Below, piece after piece: positions 34,873 to 42,989 of a DNA stretch of 64,000 nt (position 1 is its first letter; the number at the start of each line of letters is the position of its first letter). The notes under the pieces were generated by a model that saw only the letters and a list, made by a program, of their open reading frames with translations, ran no database searches and was not told the DNA's origin. The position numbers and the translations under genes were made by a program. Origin of the DNA: Bdellovibrionales bacterium (GTDB lineage: Bacteria > Bdellovibrionota > Bdellovibrionia > Bdellovibrionales > UBA1609); the NCBI GenBank assembly GCA_027459485.1, contig DAIDIG010000006.1:62001-126000 (forward strand). The letters run 5' to 3'.

Positions 34873-36584
34873 CACTCACTCTCCCGTATAGATTTGATCT
34901 CGCTATTAAAGATCGACTTCGCCTCTCTGACAAGGGGGTGTTCTTCAATTTTTCGTCGCAACTCATCTTGCTCGTCTTTTTTCTTTTTCTCTTGGAGTTG
35001 GACGGGGCTTAAGCGCTCGCCCGAGTCTACGGTTTCGACTTTGACCGAATGGCCGGGGCCCCAAAACGTATTGAGATAATTGACGATCTTTTTAAGAAAG
35101 GCCGAATCCGCCACTTGTTCGCGCAAAAACTGATGCTTCTCTGACACGCCGATCTTCGCCTCTTGCCCGTTTAAGCTTAACAGTTCGAGCTGGTCGAGCT
35201 GGGCTGCGATGAGGCCGTTTACTTTTCGCACACGATCGACGAAGTCGCTCCATTTTTCGGCGAGCGAACCGCGAGCTTGAGCAGCTGACGGTGCAGGAGA
35301 TGGTGCCTGTGTTGCGGCAGGTGATGCTTGTGTCGCTGCCGCTATTTCTCGAGCCGGCCTTTCTTCGGACTTGCGCGACGATGCGCTGGCCAGCTTCGGC
35401 TCAGTCGCGCGAGACGGTGCGCCGATCGGCATGGCCTCAACCGCGGGGGCACGACTCTGCGCCCATTCGTCGAGCGAAGTAAACTTCGGCGCAATCGACA
35501 TGCGGAGTAAAATCATCTCGAGCACGACGCGCGTGTCTTGAGCGCGATAGAGATCGCCCGTACCTTTGAGCGCCATATCAAACAGCATATGGATATCTTC
35601 TTCGGTCACGGTCTCGGCGAGCGCGCGCAAATGGTCGATCTCGTCTTTCGGCAAATCGAGCATGGCTTCGGCCCTTTCGCCGCCGATTTTGGCGAGAAGA
35701 AGATGGCGCCACTCCTCTAAAAAATCTTTCATAAAAACCAGCGGATCATACCCCGCTTCAAAAATCGCGGCCGTGCACTCGAGAATTTTCGCCGTGGCCT
35801 CGTCGCCGCCCTTCACGATTGTCGACACGGATTTCATGAGCAGCGTGCGATCGGTGAGACCGAGAGCTTCGGTCACTTTGGCAAGCGACAGGTCGCCGCC
35901 ACAAAAACTCACGACTTGATCGAGCAAACTTTGCGAGTCTCGCATCGAGCCTTCACCTTCGCGCGCGATCGCCCAAATGGCTTCGGGGGCGGCTCGCACT
36001 CCCTCAGCTTCGCAGATTTTACTTAAATGCGCGGCGACGAGCTTCGTCGAGATTTTTCTGAAATCGTAGCGTTGGCAGCGCGAGAGAATCGTATCGGGAA
36101 TTTTCTGCGGCTCGGTCGTCGCCATGATAAACACGACGTGCGGTGGCGGCTCTTCAAGCGTCTTGAGGAGTGCGTTGAACGCGCTCGTCGTCAGCATATG
36201 CACTTCGTCGATGATATAAACTTTGTGTTTGCCAGAAGACGGCATAAAGCCGACCGTCTCGCGCAGCTCGCGAATGGCCTCGACGCCGTTATTGCTCGCG
36301 CCGTCGATTTCGAGCACATCGAGATTTCGCGATTCGGCGATTTCAAGGCAGTCGTCGCAGGCGTTACACGGCACAAAATCTTTGGTTTTCGTGCAGCGCA
36401 GGCTTTTTGCTAAAATTCGCGCCGTCGAGGTTTTTCCGGTACCGCGCGGGCCGGTGAATAGCAGCGCGTGCGGCAGGCGGTTGTGGCGAAGCGAATTGAG
36501 GAGCGTCTGGCTGATGTGCGACTGCCCGATGAGCTCGTCGAATGTTTGGGAGCGCCATTTGCGCGCGATCACTTGATACGCCAT
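34872..36584 (-). CDS. dnaX: DNA polymerase III subunit tau (DnaX)
   Basis: 570 residues from ATG 36584 (MAYQVIARKW is the usual beginning; an ATG four codons upstream is also open). Clamp-loader AAA+ ATPase: Walker A GPRGTGKTS, a zinc knot with four cysteines (CTKTKDFVPCNACDDC), Walker B IIDEVHML and the SRC motif in SRCQRYDF. A proline/alanine-rich linker (about 385-430) precedes the C-terminal part. It loads the sliding clamp and organises the replisome. Between ffs and ybaB, as in many bacteria. Confidence 0.95.
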   Translation of the reverse strand: MAYQVIARKWRSQTFDELIGQSHISQTLLNSLRHNRLPHALLFTGPRGTGKTSTARILAKSLRCTKTKDFVPCNACDDCLEIAESRNLDVLEIDGASNNGVEAIRELRETVGFMPSSGKHKVYIIDEVHMLTTSAFNALLKTLEEPPPHVVFIMATTEPQKIPDTILSRCQRYDFRKISTKLVAAHLSKICEAEGVRAAPEAIWAIAREGEGSMRDSQSLLDQVVSFCGGDLSLAKVTEALGLTDRTLLMKSVSTIVKGGDEATAKILECTAAIFEAGYDPLVFMKDFLEEWRHLLLAKIGGERAEAMLDLPKDEIDHLRALAETVTEEDIHMLFDMALKGTGDLYRAQDTRVVLEMILLRMSIAPKFTSLDEWAQSRAPAVEAMPIGAPSRATEPKLASASSRKSEERPAREIAAATQASPAATQAPSPAPSAAQARGSLAEKWSDFVDRVRKVNGLIAAQLDQLELLSLNGQEAKIGVSEKHQFLREQVADSAFLKKIVNYLNTFWGPGHSVKVETVDSGERLSPVQLQEKKKKDEQDELRRKIEEHPLVREAKSIFNSEIKSIRESE

Positions 36585-36605
36585 GAACCGATTCAACCTC
36601 GCCTA

Positions 36606-36706
36606 AAAGTGGCCGGGTGAACCGCATCACATGGTGCTTCGAGTACCGTTGCTCCCTTTCGGGCCTAGCGGGGTTCGTCGAGGCCGCCATTGTGCGGGCC
36701 CGGCCG
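36606..36706 (-). ncRNA. ffs: Small signal recognition particle RNA (4.5S)
   Basis: On the minus strand the region folds as one long hairpin. Outer helix GGCCGGG (36699-36705) pairs with CCCGGCC (36611-36617). Near the tip lies GGCCCGAAAGGGAGCAAC, matching the SRP RNA apical motif (E. coli GGUCCGGAAGGAAGCAG) that Ffh binds. The size, about 100 bases, is that of the small bacterial form without an Alu domain. It lies 22 bases upstream of dnaX, a classic arrangement. The exact ends are estimated from the pairing. Confidence 0.88.
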
Positions 36707-36712
36707 GGCTCC

Positions 36713-36741
36713 AACATATGCGCTGTCTTAAATTTCAGCAA
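36713..36741 (-). promoter_or_regulatory. Promoter of ffs (and probably dnaX operon)
   Basis: On the minus strand TTGCTG (36736-36741) and TATGTT (36713-36718) are 17 bases apart. Initiation seven or eight bases downstream would fall at about 36705, precisely at the first base of the SRP RNA outer helix. The match of promoter and RNA end supports both calls. Confidence 0.6.
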
Positions 36742-36808
36742 GGTTTAAACGGATATCTTTTGGGTCGATTTTGGCCCGAGGTCGCCTGCTTTTTTAGCTG
36801 GCGGGCGC

Positions 36809-37771
36809 CTACGTTTGCTGTTCCGCCCAGTAGCGATACCCGTTGTGATTTCTGCATAAGATTCTGAGGTTTTCGGTCGCGTTTGACCCTCCCGCAAAGC
36901 GCGGCTGAACATGATCGACCTCGAGGAACCTGGTCGAGCCACAAACTCGTCCCGTGGTTTTATCTCGATACTGGCAGCAGCGGTCTCGGTTCAAGATGTC
37001 CTTGCGTAGGCGAGGGGTCAGCGTTCGCGGCGCGGATACTGGCGGTCGCTCGGTTGCCGTCGCTGCCGGCGCCGTTTTTACCGGCGCCGGCATTTTCACC
37101 GCCACCGTGGCGGTAGAACTCGCGCGCGCGATCACAGCCTTCCGCGTACGGCCAGCGGCCGCCCGTTCAGCCACAATTTTGCCGGCCATCTCAAGCATTG
37201 TCTTTTTTAGACCGCCGCCCGTTTTGTTCGACAAAATATCGCGAGCCTGATTGATGAGCGCCATTTCTTCTTTTGAAAACGTGAGCTCGACCCGCACCGA
37301 TTCGTCTCGTTGGATTTGCTTTCGCTCTTCAATCTGAACCGGCAGGGCAAACTCTTTTGCCAATATTAAATCGGTTTGCTCCCCACTCCTGTGTTCTAAC
37401 TTCTCAAGAATCGCGCGCTGGTCCGATACCTCAATCTTGCGACCGTCTCTTTTTGCGAGTCTCATTGTTCTTTGCAGTTTCGAAATCTGAGCGAGATTCA
37501 AAGTTCCAACTTCGATTTTTTCCGCGACTTCGGGCACACGTTGCAACAGTCTTGCCGCATCGATCCGACGTTGCGCCGCCCCTTCGCTATAGCCGATTTC
37601 TTTAGTGAGATATTCAAACAGTGAAGAGTAGGCCATGGCGAGAAAAGTTTTGCGCCTGTCGATCTCGGCAATGTGCTCGATAATATTTCTCGTAAGCTCG
37701 CGCTCCTCTCGTGCAAGCGATTTAATTTTGTCGGTGAGTTCCGTGTCGTTCAGACTTTGTAGTGCTGACAT
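36809..37771 (-). CDS. DUF222-like/HNH endonuclease domain protein
   Basis: 320 residues; ATG 37771 with GGGGG upstream. The N-terminal half (about 1-180) is helical and resembles the DUF222-like region usually joined to HNH domains. An Ala/Pro/Thr-rich linker (about 210-245) follows. The HNH domain at the C-terminus has the pattern EVDHVQPRFAGG...NLRILCRNHN with metal-binding His residues and three cysteines nearby. This combination occurs in many copies in some Bdellovibrio genomes, I recall, but its role is unknown; mobile or defence functions have been guessed. Confidence 0.82.
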   Translation of the reverse strand: MSALQSLNDTELTDKIKSLAREERELTRNIIEHIAEIDRRKTFLAMAYSSLFEYLTKEIGYSEGAAQRRIDAARLLQRVPEVAEKIEVGTLNLAQISKLQRTMRLAKRDGRKIEVSDQRAILEKLEHRSGEQTDLILAKEFALPVQIEERKQIQRDESVRVELTFSKEEMALINQARDILSNKTGGGLKKTMLEMAGKIVAERAAAGRTRKAVIARASSTATVAVKMPAPVKTAPAATATERPPVSAPRTLTPRLRKDILNRDRCCQYRDKTTGRVCGSTRFLEVDHVQPRFAGGSNATENLRILCRNHNGYRYWAEQQT

Positions 37772-37987
37772 GAGATCCCCCTTTATTTAACCATTCTCAT
37801 ATCACGGTTTTTCGAAACCCGTTTTTGCCGGCTTTTCATTTTTCGCGTGCGCTTTTATAACTCGATTGGGGAGTGCGTGTGAGCATCCAAATTGCCTTAG
37901 GATAAACTCTCGTGTCTCACCGCTGATCCGGCGACATGCGAAAAGCGAAGTGATCATAATGACAATCGGGCAATGTCAAAACTGTCG

Positions 37988-38629
37988 TCAAATTATTTTT
38001 AATTCTCGATGCGCAAGGCCAATAAAAGTTATTGAAACCGCATTTGACGAACGTGGCGAGGTATTCGTTTCATTACTGAGGGCGGCACGATCAAATTCAA
38101 AATTTTGCGAGGCGGTTTGACCATTCGCCCTAAACATCCGTTTCATCCATGAAAATCTCGCGACTATTTCGTCAACCGGAATCTTAACGTATTGGGAATC
38201 TTGACGCCGGTAGAACTGGGTCTTGGCCAGTAGTGTTCGATTGGACAAAATTACGAAAAGCTCCATCTCTGAAAAGGTTGGCGAATCAGGCGGATTCTTG
38301 GTGTTGAAACCGCGAAAATTCGTGAGCCCGTAGAAAGACGCCGCTTTGTGTTCAACACTCAATAGGTGAAAATAACGATTGAATATTTGCTCCATCTTTT
38401 CAAGGCGATGAGTATTGTTTAAAATTACATCCAGATTGTAATGTAGATGTGATGATCGCATTACCATCTGAGAAAATCCGGAATCAAAGTGATCAGCCGA
38501 GCCGTCTCTATGGTAATCAAACAAATTGCGGCTAATCCAATCCCTAACTGAGAGTGCATCTACCTGGGTCGCAAAATCTGATAATGTATCTCGTGGCCCC
38601 AGTGCGCGACTGATCCACGGCATACCCAT
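37988..38629 (-). CDS. Orphan protein of unknown function
   Basis: 213 residues from ATG 38629, or ATG 38623. No strong ribosome binding site and no signal peptide or membrane segment. The chain is rich in Phe, His, Asn and Arg and the DNA is visibly more AT-rich than flanking genes, which suggests recent arrival. No motif was recognised. It is placed between an HNH-domain gene and an SrkA-like kinase, all on the minus strand. The interval 37772-37987 upstream of the HNH gene holds nothing I can name. Confidence 0.55.
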   Translation of the reverse strand: MGMPWISRALGPRDTLSDFATQVDALSVRDWISRNLFDYHRDGSADHFDSGFSQMVMRSSHLHYNLDVILNNTHRLEKMEQIFNRYFHLLSVEHKAASFYGLTNFRGFNTKNPPDSPTFSEMELFVILSNRTLLAKTQFYRRQDSQYVKIPVDEIVARFSWMKRMFRANGQTASQNFEFDRAALSNETNTSPRSSNAVSITFIGLAHRELKII

Positions 38630-38691
38630 TGCTCAAAGCAAACGACGGACCAAATTATTCGGTGATGCCCACAAGCCCCGGCCGCGCGCCC

Positions 38692-39669
38692 TCACACCCG
38701 CGCCGCAATCAACTCCAGCGCCTTGGCTTCGTTCGCCCAATAATCGTATTCGAGAAACTGCGGGAAGAGCTGCGGAAACGACGGGTCTTCCCACCGTCTT
38801 GCGATCCAAGCGGCGTAATACAATATGCGAAGGCCGCGTAACAGCGGGATCATTCGAATTTCATCATCGTCCATGTGACGAAGTTCTTCGTAGCCGCTCA
38901 AAAGTAAATCGAGCTCCTGTTTGCCGATCTCAGACGATTCAGGCTCAGACAAAAGCATCCAAAAATCCTGAATAGCCGGCCCCGTGCAACAGTCATCAAA
39001 GTCGACAAAAAAGAATTCAGAGGGGCGATCGACAAAATCCGTTTTCAAAATGTTACCTCTGTGGCAGTCGCCGTGAATCCGCATTTTTTTGTTTCGTGCC
39101 AACCGCGGCCGGCATGCATTCAAGATGCTCTCGGCCGCCGCGTTGTAGCGGTCCATCACGTCCGGATCGATCCAGCCCTGTAAATAACGAAGGCTTTCGT
39201 CGCCGTACGCTTCGGTGGTGAGCACGGGCCTGTGGGGTGCCTTCTTGGTTGCGCCCACATTGTGCAGGTGCGCCAGCGTTCGGCCGAGACGTCTGAAATC
39301 TTCGGTTCGAAATTCGTCGACCATTCGACCGACGGCACGGGGGAATACGGCAAACCAAATGCCGTGACCGAGGCTGACTGTTTTACCGTCGCGCAACGCA
39401 AACGGAGCAATAACTGGAAGACCCGCTTGCGCCAGGTCTTCGATAAAGCCGTGCTCTTCGAGGATCGCCTGCTCGCTCCAGCGGCCGGGGCGATAAAACT
39501 TCACCACAACGCGGGGTGCTTTGGGTGAGCCAGGTTCGAGATGAATGTCAAAAACGCGGTTTTCGTAAGAGTTGAGCTGGGTGAATTGGCCCGTCGGGAC
39601 GAAGCCCTCCTGCTCAAGCGCGTTCATTACTTCGTCAGGCGTCAAAGAGTAAAAGTCTTCTTTTGACAT
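38692..39669 (-). CDS. srkA: Stress response kinase A-like protein (SrkA/YihE family)
   Basis: 325 residues, the usual size. Kinase-like (APH) fold: the ATP-site lysine is in VVVKFYRPGRW, the catalytic loop is HGDCHRGNIL and the metal-binding motif FVDFDD. It closely follows SrkA of E. coli, a Ser/Thr kinase that limits stress-induced killing. It is divergent from the TIGR02147 gene with a 31-base gap, too short for two separate full promoters, so their control may be linked. Confidence 0.9.
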   Translation of the reverse strand: MSKEDFYSLTPDEVMNALEQEGFVPTGQFTQLNSYENRVFDIHLEPGSPKAPRVVVKFYRPGRWSEQAILEEHGFIEDLAQAGLPVIAPFALRDGKTVSLGHGIWFAVFPRAVGRMVDEFRTEDFRRLGRTLAHLHNVGATKKAPHRPVLTTEAYGDESLRYLQGWIDPDVMDRYNAAAESILNACRPRLARNKKMRIHGDCHRGNILKTDFVDRPSEFFFVDFDDCCTGPAIQDFWMLLSEPESSEIGKQELDLLLSGYEELRHMDDDEIRMIPLLRGLRILYYAAWIARRWEDPSFPQLFPQFLEYDYWANEAKALELIAARV

Positions 39670-39700
39670 TCAATTTTTCTCAATGAAATGATGTTAAGCT

Positions 39701-40609
39701 ATGGAAGTTCAAACGCCACTCCCGATGCCAGAAACCGAAAATCACGAACCAGTTCTCGGCCGTTATACCGACTTCCGGCTGTATCTGCGAGACTTTTATG
39801 AATTCAAAGTGCGGCAGAACCGCAATTCATTCGGCAGTTACAATTATAAAACGTTTAGCGCGGCGGCCGATCTCAAATCGCCGAATTATTTGAAGCTTAT
39901 TATCGACGGCGAAAGAAATTTGTCGGCGGCGACGGCGCGCAAATTCGCCCGCGCTATCGGGCTGGATCGTGAATCGACCGACGAATTTTTGTTACTTGTT
40001 CAGTTCGGCCAAGCGCTTGATCCGCTTGAGCGCAATCGTTATTTGCGCGAACTGAGCGAATTTCGCCTGAAACGACGGCTGAAAAGTGGTGAAGTCTCAA
40101 GTGAAAAGCTCGAGACGGCCCCGCGATGGGTAAGCTGGGTGCTTCATGCACTCGCCGATCAGGCCGGAGCCGACTTTTCACTCGATGGCCTGCGCGAACA
40201 TTTGCAGGGTAAAGTGACGGGCGAAGATATTCGAAAAGCACTCCAGAGACTTTTTGATACCGGCGCCTTGCAACTCGATGCCGAAACGGGCCGGGTGAAA
40301 AAAGGCGTTGTGCCGCCGAACCAAGAAGAAATCCCATCCGACATGATTCGAAAGATTCAGGCAGAACTGATGTACCTTGGTATGGAATCGCTGCTCAACG
40401 GCCAAGCCAATGAGCGCGAAATCGGCACGCTCACGGTTTGTTTAACTGAAAGTGAATTTGAAAAATTGCGCTTTGAACTTCGGCATTTGCGAAAGCGAAT
40501 TTTAAAAGACGCTCTTGTCGAACGCGAACGCTCCCCGGGCGAACGCGTTTATCAACTGAACATCCAACTCTTCCCCCTCACGTCGCGGTCTCAGAGAGTC
40601 CGCTTATAG
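39701..40609 (+). CDS. TIGR02147-family protein (DUF4423)
   Basis: 302 residues. The N-terminus YTDFRLYLRDFYEFK begins the TIGR02147 family, found mainly in Fibrobacter and Bdellovibrio relatives and often in several copies. The next section has the HTH-like segment with SPNYLKLIIDGERNLSAATARKFA, and the DUF4423 C-terminal part follows (about 115-290). Regulators of this type are poorly studied. This is the strongest single taxonomic pointer in the window. A short GC hairpin with a T-run overlaps its stop codon. Confidence 0.85.
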   Translation: MEVQTPLPMPETENHEPVLGRYTDFRLYLRDFYEFKVRQNRNSFGSYNYKTFSAAADLKSPNYLKLIIDGERNLSAATARKFARAIGLDRESTDEFLLLVQFGQALDPLERNRYLRELSEFRLKRRLKSGEVSSEKLETAPRWVSWVLHALADQAGADFSLDGLREHLQGKVTGEDIRKALQRLFDTGALQLDAETGRVKKGVVPPNQEEIPSDMIRKIQAELMYLGMESLLNGQANEREIGTLTVCLTESEFEKLRFELRHLRKRILKDALVERERSPGERVYQLNIQLFPLTSRSQRVRL

Positions 40610-40618
40610 GCGGTTTTT
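40600..40618 (+). terminator. Weak intrinsic terminator of the TIGR02147 gene
   Basis: CCGC (40600-40603) and GCGG (40610-40613) make a four-pair stem with a six-base loop followed by TTTTT. The stem overlaps the stop codon. The convergent regulator gene ends two bases further, so the sequence may serve only one direction. The stem is short, so the call is tentative. Confidence 0.35.
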
Positions 40619-40619
40619 C

Positions 40620-40970
40620 TTAACTGGCGGCAAGCCGTGGGATGAGTACCTGCCCGGCGACGAGCCGGTCGGGCACGTCGGTTTCAAATCGTGCGCTGTG
40701 GACGGTAAACCGAAGCGACTCCTCGGCAGAGCGACTGCCGTTCATCTGCGCTTCGATGGCGCGATCGATAAGGTCATCCAGGCTAATCCCGAGCGTTTGC
40801 AGGAGTGAGTTGAGATCCCCCGCGCGGATTTCGGTGTGCTCGCAAAAGAACCGATTGACGGAGATACGAGACATCGAACATCGTTTTGCGATTTGATCTT
40901 GGGTGAGTCCTTTGAGCTTAGCGAGTACGGCTAGCTTCTTACCAAGACCTTTTTCCTGCGATCCACTCAT
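40620..40970 (-). CDS. XRE-family helix-turn-helix regulator
   Basis: 116 residues from ATG 40970, chosen for the AAGGGGGG just upstream; the open frame extends to 41051 without a better start. An HTH of the Cro/C1 type lies at about 10-65: LKGLTQDQIAKRCSMSRISVNRFFC. The C-terminal 45 residues are unique. It converges with the TIGR02147 gene. Autoregulation is likely for such genes but no operator was seen. Confidence 0.83.
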   Translation of the reverse strand: MSGSQEKGLGKKLAVLAKLKGLTQDQIAKRCSMSRISVNRFFCEHTEIRAGDLNSLLQTLGISLDDLIDRAIEAQMNGSRSAEESLRFTVHSARFETDVPDRLVAGQVLIPRLAAS

Positions 40971-41088
40971 GTTACCCCCCTTAGCCACGGCGGCGGCCCC
41001 CCCGCTGCCCTGTGCAAGCCCCATTGCTTGCACACAAATACACAGTAGCAAAAGCTATACCAATGTTTTTGGGGTCAAAATGTTACTA

Positions 41089-42372
41089 TTAATCGGACGA
41101 CGACTGGGGCGAGCCGAATTCCTTATCGAGTGTGCCCACTCTAATTTTGTTGGCGAAGAGAGAAAACGCGAGATATCCACCAAGAGTGGGAACTTGCGAT
41201 AGCCACGGCGGGAGATACTTCGGTGGCAAAATCACACCGGCATCATAAAGCGGTGCGAGTTTTTCGGCGTCGTCGAATGTCATTCGACCCGAAAATAAAA
41301 TTCGGGTGAGCCATAACTTTTTCTTTTTCATGGCCCAACGAAAAAACGAATGCGCGCGAAGAAGGCCGTCGAGATAGACCGAATCTTTAGTGAAAACGTA
41401 GCGACCGTTGGGGTCGCCACCGCGAAATATTCTTTGCGCCGAGCTGAAGCTTTCGTGCTGGCTCTGGCCGTTTCTTAAAAAAAACTCAAAAACTTCGATA
41501 AAGTTCGCGCCTTCGAGCGCCATATTCACAGCCAGTACGCGTAGAGCGATCCGTTTGAGGCGCCCGAGATCGATGGCGCCTGTTATGAGTTCCGCAAAAG
41601 TCGCGAGGCCTTCTTGTGTTGCGGTTGTGCGAGGTGAGCCCGCGCCTAAACAGGTGAGATGCTTTTGATATTTGCCGTTGATGGCGGTAAGCGTGTGCAC
41701 AAATATTTCGTGCTCGAGGAGCTGTTTAAAATCGTAGGGCGAAAAGCAGGTGCCGGATCTGAGGCGAACACGGCTGACTCCCGCCGCCGCTTTCGGCACG
41801 AGATTTTCATCGACGTTAACGGTGATTTTATCATCGGTAAAGACCTCGGCTATTTCCTTTTCGAGTTGGTCTTTTATTGTTTCGGCCAGAACGCAGAGAT
41901 CTTGTTCATCTACATTGTGGTAGTCGTTGAACTGGTCGGCGATTTCGATGAAGAATCGCGCCGCGTCTATATTGGAGTATTTGCTGCCCGAAACGAGATC
42001 GCCGGGCCGGCCGTAGAGTTCAACCGAATAATTCAACATTTCGGGTTTGCCTAAATGTTCAGCGAATTTATGGCCAAGCCAGTAACTGCGCGAGGTCTGA
42101 TTCAGAAATTGCGCGAGCGGGTGCGGTGCCGTTGTCGCGGCCATAATTTCATCGAGTGCCTTCAGTTGTTCGCCGTGTCGCCTTTGGGGATAATCCACAT
42201 GCGGGATGATCTTCTCGCCTCTATTGTAGGCCGTAAGAAATTCCTCTTGTTTGTTTTTCGGCCATTCAATCATTGTCAGAATTTTAAATTGAATGGCAAT
42301 GGCGAATAGACGCTTGTCTACTTCTAATAAACGCTTGAGGTCTGGGTCGGCTTGAGCGGCGTCGAAATCCAT
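41089..42372 (-). CDS. DUF1704 / MATCAP-like putative metallopeptidase
   Basis: 427 residues. The C-terminal half belongs to the DUF1704 family ('QEGLA motif'). The putative zinc site is HEIFVH near residue 220 (HExxxH), with Glu in QEGLATF some 35 residues later as third ligand. Eukaryotic members (MATCAP/KIAA0895) are tyrosine carboxypeptidases acting on tubulin; the bacterial substrate is unknown. It is the third gene of an apparent hppA-septation-like-DUF1704 operon, fourteen bases after its neighbour. A soluble, cytoplasmic enzyme by sequence. Confidence 0.85.
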   Translation of the reverse strand: MDFDAAQADPDLKRLLEVDKRLFAIAIQFKILTMIEWPKNKQEEFLTAYNRGEKIIPHVDYPQRRHGEQLKALDEIMAATTAPHPLAQFLNQTSRSYWLGHKFAEHLGKPEMLNYSVELYGRPGDLVSGSKYSNIDAARFFIEIADQFNDYHNVDEQDLCVLAETIKDQLEKEIAEVFTDDKITVNVDENLVPKAAAGVSRVRLRSGTCFSPYDFKQLLEHEIFVHTLTAINGKYQKHLTCLGAGSPRTTATQEGLATFAELITGAIDLGRLKRIALRVLAVNMALEGANFIEVFEFFLRNGQSQHESFSSAQRIFRGGDPNGRYVFTKDSVYLDGLLRAHSFFRWAMKKKKLWLTRILFSGRMTFDDAEKLAPLYDAGVILPPKYLPPWLSQVPTLGGYLAFSLFANKIRVGTLDKEFGSPQSSSD

Positions 42373-42386
42373 CTAAGAAAATCTTC

Positions 42387-42983
42387 CTATTTAAGTCTTT
42401 GTGATGGCAAGAGTTCAAAGCGATAAAAGGCACGATAGATGATGCGCGAAAACAAAATCGAGACTACGACCATGCCGGCTAGGCTGGCATTGCCGACGAC
42501 CATGCGAAACGCCAGATCCTTTTCGATCGAGTGGTGCATATTGTACTGAAAATAGACGGCGGCTTTGCCAATTAAATAAATCGCCCATAACACCATGTTG
42601 GCGCGAACCAGAAATAGCCGATCGGGGTGATCGAATTGGTCGGCCTTGCCGATTTGAGCGATTGCTTCGATCAACATACTGGGGTCATAGGCCATGTATC
42701 CGAACATGCCGGCGCTAATGACGTTTGTAACGACGGGTTCGAGGCGCACAAACAAACCTTTGGCAAAAATCAAATCGAGAGTCGAAAAGACCAAAGTCAT
42801 GACGACCGTGAAAATAAATAGCTTGCCGATGGGCTTGCCGCTTTTTTTAAGGCGAATGATTTCGAAAGCTGTGAAGACGAGCGTCGTGACGACGGCGGGT
42901 CTTAAACCCCAGAAGTGATTAACGACGTAGAAGACAAGGGCGGGAGCAATGTTGCCCAAAAGGGCGATTGTTCCCGCCTTCAT
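42387..42983 (-). CDS. Intracellular septation-like (YciB/VC0807-type) membrane protein
   Basis: 198 residues with about six hydrophobic segments (near 7-25, 28-43, 53-70, 85-100, 125-145, 160-185). The segment order and GNIAPALVFYVVNHFWGL start resemble YciB (IspZ) and the related VC0807 family. The function is unclear; YciB affects septation and envelope integrity in E. coli. It begins seven bases after the hppA stop, so it is likely co-transcribed. Confidence 0.75.
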   Translation of the reverse strand: MKAGTIALLGNIAPALVFYVVNHFWGLRPAVVTTLVFTAFEIIRLKKSGKPIGKLFIFTVVMTLVFSTLDLIFAKGLFVRLEPVVTNVISAGMFGYMAYDPSMLIEAIAQIGKADQFDHPDRLFLVRANMVLWAIYLIGKAAVYFQYNMHHSIEKDLAFRMVVGNASLAGMVVVSILFSRIIYRAFYRFELLPSQRLK

Positions 42984-42989
42984 ATCAAA

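Noticed and set aside
34990-35000. A-rich lysine run in dnaX as a programmed frameshift site for a gamma subunit
   Set aside because: The run lies very near the C-terminus, and the preceding base is G rather than A, so it does not match A-AAA-AAG in the correct frame or position.
37866-38120. Plus-strand open frame next to the orphan gene
   Set aside because: It overlaps the opposite-strand 213-residue gene for most of its length, and has neither a ribosome binding site nor a recognisable product.
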